Positions 26,924-35,485 of a stretch of 64,000 bases of DNA are shown piece by piece (position 1 is the first letter of the stretch; every line of letters starts with the position of its first letter). The position numbers and the translations under genes are program-made. This DNA is from UBA946 sp031550725 (GTDB lineage: Bacteria; Bacillota; Clostridia; Oscillospirales; Ruminococcaceae). Location of the stretch: contig JAVBOH010000009.1 of NCBI GenBank assembly GCA_031550725.1, positions 186,001-250,000 of the forward strand. The letters are read 5' to 3'. Below the pieces are notes generated by a model. The model did no database searches, was not told where the DNA came from, and saw only the letters and a program-made list of their open reading frames with translations.

Positions 26924-26985
26924 TTGACACGAAGATATTTATCTGTTATACTTTAGTACATAAAAGCTTTAAAGCTTAAAAGCTT
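26924..26985 (+). promoter_or_regulatory. aroF promoter and AAGCTT triplet
   Basis: TTGACA (26924-26929), 17 bp, TATACT (26947-26952): near consensus. Three AAGCTT units at 26964, 26972 and 26980, exactly 8 bp apart, lie in the first transcribed bases and could be a regulatory site. Confidence 0.7.
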
Positions 26986-27019
26986 AGAAGCGATAAAGTA
27001 TATATGGAGGAATAGCAAG

Positions 27020-28030
27020 ATGATTATTGTATTAAAAAGTAACGTTTCAAAAGAGAACATAGGCAAATTTGTAGAAGATATTGAAAGCAGGGGTTTACAG
27101 GCAAATCTTAGTGTCGGAAGTGAGCATACTATTATAGGGCTGATTGGTGACACATCAAGAATTTCGATTGATGACATTGAAAGCATTGAAATTGTTGAAT
27201 CAGCAAAGAGAATTTCAGAACCCTACAAGCAGGTTAACCGTAAAATGCATCCTGAGAATTCACTGATTGATGTTGACGGCAAAAAAGTTGGCGAAGGTAA
27301 TTTTCATGTTATCGCAGGACCATGCTCTGTTGAAAGCGAAGAACAGATTATTGAGGTTGCAAAAGCTGTTAAGAACAGCGGTGCTACTATGTTAAGAGGC
27401 GGCGCTTTCAAGCCAAGAACTTCTCCATATGCTTTCCAAGGACTTCATAACGAGGGTATTAAGCTTTTAACTCTTGCAAAAAAAGAAACAGGACTTCCAA
27501 TTGTAACAGAGATAATGAATTTGAACCATATTGATATGTTTGCCGATGTTGATTTAATTCAGGTTGGCGCAAGAAATATGCAAAATTTTGACCTTTTAAA
27601 AGAATTGGGTAAATGTAATAAACCTATACTTCTAAAAAGAGGACTTGCTAATACAATTGAAGAGTGGCTGATGTCTGCCGAATATATTATGGCAGGAGGA
27701 AATCACAACATAATCCTATGCGAAAGAGGTATCCGAACTTTTGAAACAATGACACGAAACACTCTTGACATAAGTGCTATTCCATTGCTTAAGGCAAAAA
27801 CTCATCTTCCTGTAATTGTCGATCCATCTCATGCAGCTGGTATTAGTTCAATGGTTGCTCCACTTTCTAAGGCAGCGGTTGCTATCGGTGCAGACGGACT
27901 TATGATTGAAGTTCATAACAATCCTGAAAAGGCTTTGTGTGACGGTGCTCAGTCACTAAATCCAATGGTATTTGATGATTTAATGGTTGATTTGAAAAAG
28001 CGTATTCAATTTGAAGGCAAAATTCTATAA
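27020..28030 (+). CDS. aroF: 3-deoxy-7-phosphoheptulonate synthase (DAHP synthase, type I-beta)
   Basis: 336 aa. First step of aromatic amino acid synthesis: phosphoenolpyruvate plus erythrose 4-phosphate. The N-terminal ferredoxin-like/ACT-like regulatory domain (1-75) is followed by a KDO8P-synthase-type barrel with FHVIAGPCSVES, LRGGAFKPRTSPYAFQGL, QVGARNMQNF, KPILLKRG, LCERGIRTFE and DPSHAAG. Behind TGGAGGA. Stands alone with a strong promoter; no other aro gene in view. The regulatory domain suggests feedback control by an aromatic amino acid. Confidence 0.96.
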   Translation: MIIVLKSNVSKENIGKFVEDIESRGLQANLSVGSEHTIIGLIGDTSRISIDDIESIEIVESAKRISEPYKQVNRKMHPENSLIDVDGKKVGEGNFHVIAGPCSVESEEQIIEVAKAVKNSGATMLRGGAFKPRTSPYAFQGLHNEGIKLLTLAKKETGLPIVTEIMNLNHIDMFADVDLIQVGARNMQNFDLLKELGKCNKPILLKRGLANTIEEWLMSAEYIMAGGNHNIILCERGIRTFETMTRNTLDISAIPLLKAKTHLPVIVDPSHAAGISSMVAPLSKAAVAIGADGLMIEVHNNPEKALCDGAQSLNPMVFDDLMVDLKKRIQFEGKIL

Positions 28031-28198
28031 TTATGTTTCATCAATAACTGGACTTTATCTCGTATCAATAAAACTCAAGAAACATTAAATTAATCATAAA
28101 TCAGTTGACATTTACCATCATATTTTTATTAATCTACAATTTTCTTTTTGATGTAAATATTAATCTGAAGTTTTTCTTCATATTTTTATAGAATATAT

Positions 28199-28313
28199 TG
28201 TCGAAAATTAAATTAATCTGTATTTTTAGGATATTTTGCGGCGCATTTTGCGATATTTAATTACCAAAATATTCCTAAAAGGTATTGATTTCCATATTTT
28301 TCTATGTTAAAAT
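28199..28313 (+). promoter_or_regulatory. spo0A promoter with upstream 0A box
   Basis: TTGATT (28285-28290), 17 bp, TAAAAT (28308-28313). An exact 0A-box core TGTCGAA lies at 28199-28205, about 85 bp upstream, suggesting autoregulation by Spo0A~P. The remainder of 28031-28284 is AT-rich without a gene. Confidence 0.6.
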
Positions 28314-28347
28314 ATGGAAGTAATAAAATTATAGGAGGTCAAATTAA

Positions 28348-29157
28348 ATGTCAACTACTATTAAAGTATTAATCGGTGATGATAACAAAGAATTCGGCGG
28401 GGTGTTTGCGGGTGCAATTCAGGATGCAGGATATAATGTACTATTGTGTCAGAATGATGGTATGAAAATTCTGAATGCAATCAAGGATTATGAACCTGAT
28501 ATTGTGTTGTGTGATGCTATCATGCCAAACGCTGAGGCTGTTGAAGTCATCCGCAGAGTAAATTCAATCTGCTCAAAAAGTCCGTTTTTCATTGTTGGGT
28601 CATCATACAACAACTCACTCATTGAAAATCGTGTAATGTCATTCAAAAATGCATATTACTTTTTGAAGCCTTTTGATACAGAGCAAGTAATTAATTTAAT
28701 TCAGCACATTAATCAACCTGCAGCAGCAGATATTTTTGATGTTAACAATGATGAGTCACAGATTGAGATGATTGTTACCGATATCATACATCAGATTGGT
28801 ATTCCTGCACATATAAAGGGTTATCATTACTTAAGAACTGCAAGTTTAATGTCTATTGAGGATGAAGAAATGCTAGAAAGCATTACAAAAAGACTTTATC
28901 CATCTGTTGCAAGAAGATTTGATACAACTCCATCAAGAGTTGAACGTGCAATCAGACATGCTATCGAAACTGCATGGGACAGAGGCGATATTGATATTCT
29001 TACAGGAATGTTCGGATATACAATCAGTGTTGGAAAGGGCAAGCCTACAAATTCAGAATTTATAGCACTTATTACAGATAATCTGAGATTAAGATTTAAA
29101 AATAAAAAGAAACCAATTACAAATGAAATTGAGAAACCACTTGTGAAGAACTTCTAA
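28348..29157 (+). CDS. spo0A: Sporulation transcription factor Spo0A
   Basis: 269 aa, normal length. Receiver domain: acidic pair Asp11-Asp12, phospho-acceptor Asp56 (CDAIMP), Lys107 (YYFLKPFD). The C-terminal Spo0A DNA-binding domain at about 140-260 has HQIGIPAHIKGYHYLR, TPSRVERAIRHAIETAWDRG and GKPTNSEFIALI. Master switch for entry into sporulation and stationary-phase genes. AGGAGG (28333-28338) precedes the ATG. Some gut Ruminococcaceae keep spo0A without visible spores, so sporulation itself is not proven. Confidence 0.97.
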   Translation: MSTTIKVLIGDDNKEFGGVFAGAIQDAGYNVLLCQNDGMKILNAIKDYEPDIVLCDAIMPNAEAVEVIRRVNSICSKSPFFIVGSSYNNSLIENRVMSFKNAYYFLKPFDTEQVINLIQHINQPAAADIFDVNNDESQIEMIVTDIIHQIGIPAHIKGYHYLRTASLMSIEDEEMLESITKRLYPSVARRFDTTPSRVERAIRHAIETAWDRGDIDILTGMFGYTISVGKGKPTNSEFIALITDNLRLRFKNKKKPITNEIEKPLVKNF

Positions 29158-29189
29158 TATAAATTCGAACTTAAAATGTAAATTTACTA

Positions 29190-29218
29190 TTGTATTTCAT
29201 AGCTTTTTAATGTATAAT
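29190..29218 (+). promoter_or_regulatory. Promoter of the SplB-like gene
   Basis: TTGTAT (29190-29195), 17 bp, TATAAT (29213-29218). Confidence 0.6.
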
Positions 29219-29258
29219 TACCATAAAGTAATATACATAAAACTAAGGAGTAGTTAAA

Positions 29259-30152
29259 GTGGAATACATACCGGCAAAATCAATTGTTTCGGGATATTCC
29301 GGCGGAAACGCATGGTTTGGAAACAATTATAACATGAATATTTATAAGGGCTGCTGTCATGGATGTATTTACTGTGACAGCCGTTCTGAGTGTTATCGTA
29401 TTGATAATTTTGATACGGTGCGAGCAAAAGAAAATGCTTTGGAGCTTATCAGAAATAACCTTAGGAGCAAGGTGAAAACAGGTGTTGTGGGAACTGGTGC
29501 AATGTCTGACCCTTACAATCCTTTTGAGGAAGAACAAAAGCTTACACGTCATGCACTTGAGCTTATTAATGCCTATGGATTTGGTGCATCAATTGCAACA
29601 AAAAGTGCTTTAATCACTCGTGATATTGATGTTTTAATGGATATTAAAGAGCATTCGCCTGTGTTATGCAAGTTGACAATTACTTGTGCCGATGATGAAC
29701 TGCAATCAAAGATTGAGCCGAATGTATCGTCATCAAGTGAACGTTTTGCTGCCATTAAAAAGCTTAGTGATAATGGTATTTTTGCTGGTATTCTTTTAAT
29801 GCCAATTCTGCCTTTTATTAATGATACCGATGAAAACATTCTGGGCATTGTCAATAAAGCGCATGAAGCTGGTGCAAGATTTATTTATCCTGCTTTTGGA
29901 GTGACACTAAGGCAAAATCAGCGTAACTGGTTTTATGACAGGCTTGATGAGCTTTTCCCGAATGAGCCATTAAGGCTTAAATATATTCAGGCGTTTGGGA
30001 ATAATTATGAATGCCATTCGCCACGTTCAAAAAAGCTATGGCAGTTGTTTACGACGAAATGTGATGAATATGGTATATTATATAATATGAAGGATATCAT
30101 CAGTTCATACAAGCAAGGCTATGAAATTAATCAACTAAGCTTCTTTGATTAA
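29259..30152 (+). CDS. Radical SAM protein of the SplB/SPL family
   Basis: 297 aa with a GTG start behind AAGGAG. The cluster-binding motif CxxxCxxC is in GCCHGCIYCDSRS (about residue 31 on), followed by VGTGAMSDPYNPFEE, ATKSALITRDIDVL and ILLMPILPFINDTDEN, typical of the SPL-family radical SAM proteins related to spore photoproduct lyase. Its length and motif spacing fit the wider SplB-like (Rv2578c/COG1533) group rather than classical SplB, so DNA repair is possible but not shown. Situated between spo0A and uvrC, which makes a UV-repair role attractive. Confidence 0.85.
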   Translation: MEYIPAKSIVSGYSGGNAWFGNNYNMNIYKGCCHGCIYCDSRSECYRIDNFDTVRAKENALELIRNNLRSKVKTGVVGTGAMSDPYNPFEEEQKLTRHALELINAYGFGASIATKSALITRDIDVLMDIKEHSPVLCKLTITCADDELQSKIEPNVSSSSERFAAIKKLSDNGIFAGILLMPILPFINDTDENILGIVNKAHEAGARFIYPAFGVTLRQNQRNWFYDRLDELFPNEPLRLKYIQAFGNNYECHSPRSKKLWQLFTTKCDEYGILYNMKDIISSYKQGYEINQLSFFD

Positions 30153-30174
30153 TTATTAATCAACTTAGTTTTTT
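30133..30174 (+). terminator. Terminator overlapping the end of the SplB-like gene
   Basis: AACTAAG/CTTAGTT (30133-30139 with 30164-30170) enclosing TTGATT/AATCAA, then a T-run. The 5' arm lies inside the coding sequence. Confidence 0.7.
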
Positions 30175-30182
30175 AATTGATA

Positions 30183-30252
30183 TTGACCATTGCAGCTTGA
30201 TATGTTATAATTAAATAGGACAAGTTAAGCAGGAATATTTTATTCCTGCTTT
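30183..30252 (+). promoter_or_regulatory. uvrC promoter and leader hairpin
   Basis: TTGACC (30183-30188), 17 bp, TATAAT (30206-30211). A perfect 10-bp hairpin AGCAGGAATA/TATTCCTGCT (30228-30237 with 30241-30250) followed by TTTATTTA lies within the first 35 transcribed bases: an attenuator or a 5' stabilising hairpin. Confidence 0.6.
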
Positions 30253-30276
30253 TATTTATAAATAATGAGGTGCAAA

Positions 30277-32106
30277 ATGAACGAAAGACTGCCATATCTG
30301 CGTGAAAAAACACATAATCTAACAACGATGCCTGGTGTTTACCGTATGCGTGATAAGAACGACCATATCATTTATATCGGCAAGGCGAAAAATCTTCGTA
30401 ACCGAGTGCATAGTTATTTTCGTGAAAACCCTGACCATCTACCAAAGGTAGAAAAGATGGTTTCCCATGTTTATGATTATGATTTTATTGTTACTGACTC
30501 GGAATATGAAGCTTTAGTGCTTGAATGCTCGCTCATAAAGCAGCATAAACCTAAGTATAACATTCTGCTTAAGGATGATAAGGGTTACAGCTATATTAAA
30601 ATTTCCGAAAGCGAATATCCAGTTATCACAGCTGAACTGCAAAAATTTGGCAGTGGTACATTTTTAGGACCATATACTAGCTCATACGTTACAAAACAGG
30701 CTGTTAATGAAGCTAACCTTGTTTTTTCGCTGCCTACTTGCAAGAAAAATTTTCCTCGTGACATAAAAAAAGGACGTCCATGCCTTAATTTTCATATAAA
30801 GCAATGTATGGGTGTGTGCCTTGGAAACGTGACTGCTGATGAATATAATCAGATAATTGAGCAAGCAGTTGACTATATAAAAAGTGGCTCTGATACTTCT
30901 GTTGAACGCTTAACTGAGCTTATGATGAAAGAGGCTGAAAACCTTAATTTTGAAAGTGCCGCTAAGCTGCGTGACAGAATTAACGCTATCCTAAAAGCTG
31001 CCGATGAACAAAAAATTGTCACAGAGGATATGCGTGATACGGATGTTATCGCACTCGCACAAAACGGTGCTGATGCCTGTGTGGCAGTTATAATGTACCG
31101 CAACGGACGCCTTTTTGACAGAAGTGAGTATTTCTTGGGTGAGCTTGATACACCATCTGTTATGCTTGAGGATTTTATCGTGCAGTATTATTCCGGCGAG
31201 CGTGAAATACCTCGTGAAATTCTCATTGAGGAGGATTTAGCTGATAATGAAAATATCGAAAAGCTAATCCGTGAACGAGCAAGCCATGCTGTAACACTTG
31301 AAACAAAAAAGCGTGGCAAAGGACTTAAGCTTATCATGCTTGCAAAATCAAATGCAAGCGAGTATTTAGCTATCAAGGTCGGACGCACAGGAAAAGAGAT
31401 AGTCGCACTTGAGGAACTTGGTAAAATTCTAGGACTTGACTCCCCTCCTATGTATATTGAGGCATACGATATTTCCAACCTTTCAAGCAGTTCAATGGTA
31501 GCTGGTATGGTTGTTTTCGAAAACGGCAGACCGCTTAAAAAGGCATATAAAAGGTTCACCATGAAAGAAAATCTGACGCAGAATGACGTCGCTTGTATGC
31601 GTGAGGTTTTGGAGCGCCGTTTCAAGCATTATAAAGAAGATAACAGTAACGATGACGAGGGTTTTGCACGACTTCCCGACTTGATTTTACTTGACGGCGG
31701 CAAGGGGCAGGTAAATGCAGTTGAGCCGCTGCTTAGTGAAATGGGAATTAATGTACCACTTTTTGGTATGGTTAAGGATAACAAGCATCGCACCCGTGCA
31801 ATTGCAACAGGCGGAGCTGAAATATCTATTTCTGGTACAAAATCAGCATTTATGTTAGTAACACGCATTCAAGATGAGGTGCATAGATTTTCTATAACAT
31901 ATCAGCGAAGTAAGCACCAAAAGCAGTCATATGCAATGGAAATAACTAAAATAAAAGGTATCGGTGAGAAAAAAGCACAAAAGCTTTTCACATCATTTAA
32001 GACAAAGGATGAATTTAAAAAAGCCACTCCCGAAGAAATAGCAAAAATAGCAGGTATTAATATTGAGCTTGCCAATGAGGTTTATGATTTTGCTCAAAAA
32101 TTTTAG
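30277..32106 (+). CDS. uvrC: Excinuclease ABC subunit C
   Basis: 609 aa. GIY-YIG nuclease at the N terminus (MPGVYRMRDK, IIYIGKAKNLRNRVHSYF), a cysteine loop at about 140-175, UVR domain near 200-235 (LMMKEAENLNFESAAKLRDR), RNase H-like second nuclease (IEAYDISNLSSSSMVAGMVV, LILLDGGKGQ) and C-terminal helix-hairpin-helix. Makes the dual incisions in nucleotide-excision repair with UvrAB. ATG 30277 is preceded by GAGGTG; the ATG at 30265 overlaps that site. Monocistronic. Confidence 0.97.
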   Translation: MNERLPYLREKTHNLTTMPGVYRMRDKNDHIIYIGKAKNLRNRVHSYFRENPDHLPKVEKMVSHVYDYDFIVTDSEYEALVLECSLIKQHKPKYNILLKDDKGYSYIKISESEYPVITAELQKFGSGTFLGPYTSSYVTKQAVNEANLVFSLPTCKKNFPRDIKKGRPCLNFHIKQCMGVCLGNVTADEYNQIIEQAVDYIKSGSDTSVERLTELMMKEAENLNFESAAKLRDRINAILKAADEQKIVTEDMRDTDVIALAQNGADACVAVIMYRNGRLFDRSEYFLGELDTPSVMLEDFIVQYYSGEREIPREILIEEDLADNENIEKLIRERASHAVTLETKKRGKGLKLIMLAKSNASEYLAIKVGRTGKEIVALEELGKILGLDSPPMYIEAYDISNLSSSSMVAGMVVFENGRPLKKAYKRFTMKENLTQNDVACMREVLERRFKHYKEDNSNDDEGFARLPDLILLDGGKGQVNAVEPLLSEMGINVPLFGMVKDNKHRTRAIATGGAEISISGTKSAFMLVTRIQDEVHRFSITYQRSKHQKQSYAMEITKIKGIGEKKAQKLFTSFKTKDEFKKATPEEIAKIAGINIELANEVYDFAQKF

Positions 32107-32115
32107 ATAAAAATA

Positions 32116-32150
32116 GGGGTTGTTCATTTTTCATGAACAACCCCAAACTT
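32116..32150. terminator. Bidirectional terminator between uvrC and the TPR gene
   Basis: Perfect 12-bp stem GGGGTTGTTCAT/ATGAACAACCCC (32116-32127 with 32133-32144) between convergent genes. Confidence 0.85.
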
Positions 32151-32155
32151 ATTTT

Positions 32156-32992
32156 TTATTTTTTCATTATAGCCTTAACTTTAGCAAGATACTCCTTAAC
32201 AGCAGCATCATTTTTAATGTAATAACCAACGATATTCAAGCAGAAGAAAGAAAGCTCATAATTTTTATTATCAAAGCTGTATCTTCCAAGTGAATATGCC
32301 GTATTTAACACCGATGATGACGGCCATTGCTGAATTTCTTCCTCCTCCATTATACTGCGGATTTTTTCCATTTCTGGTATAACAGGAGCAGAACCCATCT
32401 CAGTTTCAATATATAGCAATGCTGCATTTACCAATTGTGTTCTTTTAACAGCATATGAATAACCAATCAAGGCAATAGCCTCATGGAATTTACCAAGATC
32501 AGCATATAAAAGACCATAATAAATGTAACTCTCCGCCAATTCTTCTGGAAGATATGCAAACTTTAATGCAGCCTGAACTTTTTCAAGACAATTATCATAA
32601 TCACCTATATTAGCATAAAAATCAGAAAAACTAATCAAAGCCTTGACATTCACAGGATTGTAGTTAAGTGCAACCTTGTACGCCTTTTCAGCCTGTTCAG
32701 CCTTATTCATTGACGCCAAGCATTTCGCATATAAATAATATACATTAGAAATGTTGATATTAATATCATGCACGGTTTTGGTAGGCTTGAATTCATCTAC
32801 ATATATATAATGCTCCAGCGGATTATTGAATGACATATATGAATTTTCGTTGTCAGATTTATACTTACCCGAAAATTCTTTAATAACTTTAGAGAGCATT
32901 TCCGACGCTTTTACATAATTATTGTTTTCATCAATTTCAATTATTGCTTCATTTATTATATCGTTTACAGCATTACTGTCAAAAACATCCAT
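32156..32992 (-). CDS. Tetratricopeptide-repeat protein, function unknown
   Basis: 278 aa, cytoplasmic (no signal peptide or TM). TPR-like helical repeats at about 85-118 (YYLYAKCLASMNKAEQAEKA), 119-152 (PVNVKALISFSDFYANIGDY), 155-190 (YYGLLYADLGKFHEAIALIG) and 230-270. Probably a protein-interaction scaffold. Behind GGATGGAGAG. No neighbour suggests a pathway; it lies between tex and uvrC. Confidence 0.8.
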   Translation of the reverse strand: MDVFDSNAVNDIINEAIIEIDENNNYVKASEMLSKVIKEFSGKYKSDNENSYMSFNNPLEHYIYVDEFKPTKTVHDININISNVYYLYAKCLASMNKAEQAEKAYKVALNYNPVNVKALISFSDFYANIGDYDNCLEKVQAALKFAYLPEELAESYIYYGLLYADLGKFHEAIALIGYSYAVKRTQLVNAALLYIETEMGSAPVIPEMEKIRSIMEEEEIQQWPSSSVLNTAYSLGRYSFDNKNYELSFFCLNIVGYYIKNDAAVKEYLAKVKAIMKK

Positions 32993-33120
32993 TAACTCTC
33001 CATCCTTTTTAGCTTAATGTTAAATGTATTAATTGATTATAACACATTGCCCAAAATTTTTCAAGGTATTTAGACAAAAAACTTACACAGGATAAATTAA
33101 TTCCATAATTTTATGCTATG

Positions 33121-35289
33121 TTAATTTTTAGGCTGTGATTTCATTGTAAGCGAAATACGTTTACGCTTAACATCAACATCAAGTACCCAAACCTTAACTA
33201 CCTCGCCAACCTTAACAGCCTCAAGCGGATGCTTGATATATCTGTCACAAATCTGCGAGATATGAACAAGTCCGTCCTCATGAACGCCAATATCAACAAA
33301 ACATCCGAAGTCAATGACATTACGAACAGTGCCAACAAGTTCCATGCCTGCCTTTAAGTCCTTGATTTCCATAATGTCACCACTTCTTAACAGTGGTGGC
33401 GGCAGTTCGTCACGAGGGTCACGACCTGGTTTTGAAAGTTCCTTAAGTATATCCTTAACAGTTGGAAGTCCAATTCCTGCTGATTCTGCAATCTTTGGTA
33501 AACCAATTTTTTCAGCAGATGTGATTATACCGCTAAGATTGTCACCTGACAAATCTGACAACTTAAATCCGCATTCATCGACAATTTTCTTTGCAGCATC
33601 ATAGCTTTCAGGATGCACGGATGTATTATCAAGTGGATTTTTACCACCCTGAACACGCAAAAAACCTGCACACTGCTCATAAGCCTTAGCACCAAGCTTT
33701 GATACCTTAAGCAGTTGCTTTCTGTCTGTAAATGAGCCGTTTTCTTCACGGTAAGCAACTATATTTTTTGCGATACCAGCATTAATTCCTGCAATATAGG
33801 AAAGCAAGGAATGTGAGGCAGTATTAAGGTCAACACCAACGCTGTTAACACAATCCTCAACAACGCCTGATAAAGCATCATCCATACGAGCCTTTGGCAT
33901 ATCATGCTGATACTGTCCAACACCAATAGCCTTTGGGTCAATCTTAACAAGCTCTGCAAGCGGGTCCTGCAAACGTCTTGCAATTGAAACAGCACTACGC
34001 AAGGAAACATCATATTCAGGAAATTCGAGTGCCGCTAGCTTTGATGCGGAATAAACAGATGCACCAGCTTCTGAAACAACCATATAGGAAACCTTATGTG
34101 GCATTTCTTTAATAAGTTCAACGATAAACTGCTCTGATTCTCGGGATGCAGTACCATTGCCAATAGCAATAATAGTAACACCATGCTTTTTAATCATGTT
34201 GCCAATAATAGTTTTACCCTGCTGTATCTTATTCTTTTCACCTGTTGTAATGTATGCAACACCAGTATCAAGAACCTTACCAGTTGCATCAACAACAGCA
34301 AGCTTACAACCAGTTCTAAATCCTGGGTCAAGTCCAAGCGCAACGTTATTTTTAACAGGAGCAGCCATAAGCAGCTGACGAAGATTGGATGCAAACACTT
34401 TAATAGCACCCTCAGCAGCATTAGCAGTCAGTTCAGCACGAATTTCACGCTCAATAGACGGTGCAATCAAACGCTTATAGCTATCCTCACAAGCTGATTT
34501 AACAAGTTCAGCAGATGCAGATTCATTCAATACAAACTTGTCCGTCAAAGCCTTTACAGCAGTTTCGTCAGGAACATCAATACTTACTTTAAGCATATCC
34601 TCACGCTCACCACGGTCAAGCGCCAAAATTCTATGTCCTGCATTGGCAATCTTAAAAACAGGCTCAGAGAAGTCATAATAATTCTTATAAACGCCCTCCT
34701 CCTCAGGCTTAACAGCCTTTGAAGTCATCATACCAATTTTTATAAACATAAAACGTAGTTTTTTACGAGTATCAGCATCATCGGAGATGTTTTCAGCGAT
34801 AATATCCATAGCACCCTTTATTGCGGCGTCAACATCATCCACACCCTTTTCAGTGTCAATAAAGCTTTCCGCTTCATTTATAGGATTAATATCCATATCC
34901 TGCTTCATGATAATTTCAGCAAGTGGCTCAAGTCCCTTTTCCCTTGCAACAGAAGCACGAGTTTTTCTCTTTGGCTTATATGGACGGTATATATCCTCAA
35001 CCTCAACGAGAGTTACAGCCTTTGAAACAGCAGCATCAATTTCATCAGTCATCTTTTCCTGCGCTGTGATTGCTGCCATAACTTCCTCTTTACGTTTTTC
35101 AAGGTTACGCAAATAAGTAAGTCTGTCGAAAATTTCACGTAAAACCTGATCGTCAAGCGCACCTGTCAATTCTTTACGGTAACGTGCAATAAACGGAATG
35201 GTTTTACCATCATCAATAAGTGTAACTGTGTTATCGATCTGGTCTTTATTTAGCTTAAATTCTGTCGCTAAAACTGCATTAATATCCAA
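33121..35289 (-). CDS. tex: Tex-family RNA-binding transcription accessory protein
   Basis: 722 aa from a TTG start at 35289. AGGGAG lies nine bases upstream, and the promoter (35327-35355) rules out the two in-frame ATGs further upstream, one of which overlaps the -10 box. Domains: N-terminal helical Tex domain (FIARYRKELTGALDDQVLREIFDRL), YqgF/RNase H-like domain at about 310-430 (NVALGLDPGFRTGCKLAVVDATGKVLDTG), helix-hairpin-helix (GIAKNIVAYREENG) and C-terminal S1 (VRNVIDFGCFVDIGVHEDGL). Binds nucleic acids and affects transcription and stress tolerance; its mechanism is not settled. Confidence 0.95.
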   Translation of the reverse strand: MDINAVLATEFKLNKDQIDNTVTLIDDGKTIPFIARYRKELTGALDDQVLREIFDRLTYLRNLEKRKEEVMAAITAQEKMTDEIDAAVSKAVTLVEVEDIYRPYKPKRKTRASVAREKGLEPLAEIIMKQDMDINPINEAESFIDTEKGVDDVDAAIKGAMDIIAENISDDADTRKKLRFMFIKIGMMTSKAVKPEEEGVYKNYYDFSEPVFKIANAGHRILALDRGEREDMLKVSIDVPDETAVKALTDKFVLNESASAELVKSACEDSYKRLIAPSIEREIRAELTANAAEGAIKVFASNLRQLLMAAPVKNNVALGLDPGFRTGCKLAVVDATGKVLDTGVAYITTGEKNKIQQGKTIIGNMIKKHGVTIIAIGNGTASRESEQFIVELIKEMPHKVSYMVVSEAGASVYSASKLAALEFPEYDVSLRSAVSIARRLQDPLAELVKIDPKAIGVGQYQHDMPKARMDDALSGVVEDCVNSVGVDLNTASHSLLSYIAGINAGIAKNIVAYREENGSFTDRKQLLKVSKLGAKAYEQCAGFLRVQGGKNPLDNTSVHPESYDAAKKIVDECGFKLSDLSGDNLSGIITSAEKIGLPKIAESAGIGLPTVKDILKELSKPGRDPRDELPPPLLRSGDIMEIKDLKAGMELVGTVRNVIDFGCFVDIGVHEDGLVHISQICDRYIKHPLEAVKVGEVVKVWVLDVDVKRKRISLTMKSQPKN

Positions 35290-35326
35290 TTTTTCATTCT
35301 CCCTATCATTTAAAAAGTACCTATAC

Positions 35327-35355
35327 ATTATACCACATTTTCCTAAATTTTTCAA
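35327..35355 (-). promoter_or_regulatory. tex promoter
   Basis: Minus strand TTGAAA (35350-35355), 17 bp, TATAAT (35327-35332). Confidence 0.7.
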
Positions 35356-35442
35356 GCGTAAAATCCATTTTAAAAAATTAATTATGCGTACTCATAAATC
35401 CATTTAAAGATTTACAAGTGCATATAAATTAAATACAGATAA

Positions 35443-35478
35443 CAAAAAATCACCCGATATACAAGTCATCGGGTGATT
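35443..35478 (-). terminator. Terminator of the BMP lipoprotein gene
   Basis: Perfect 11-bp stem AATCACCCGAT/ATCGGGTGATT (35448-35458 with 35468-35478); on the minus strand it is followed by T6. Confidence 0.85.
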
Positions 35479-35485
35479 GAATTTT

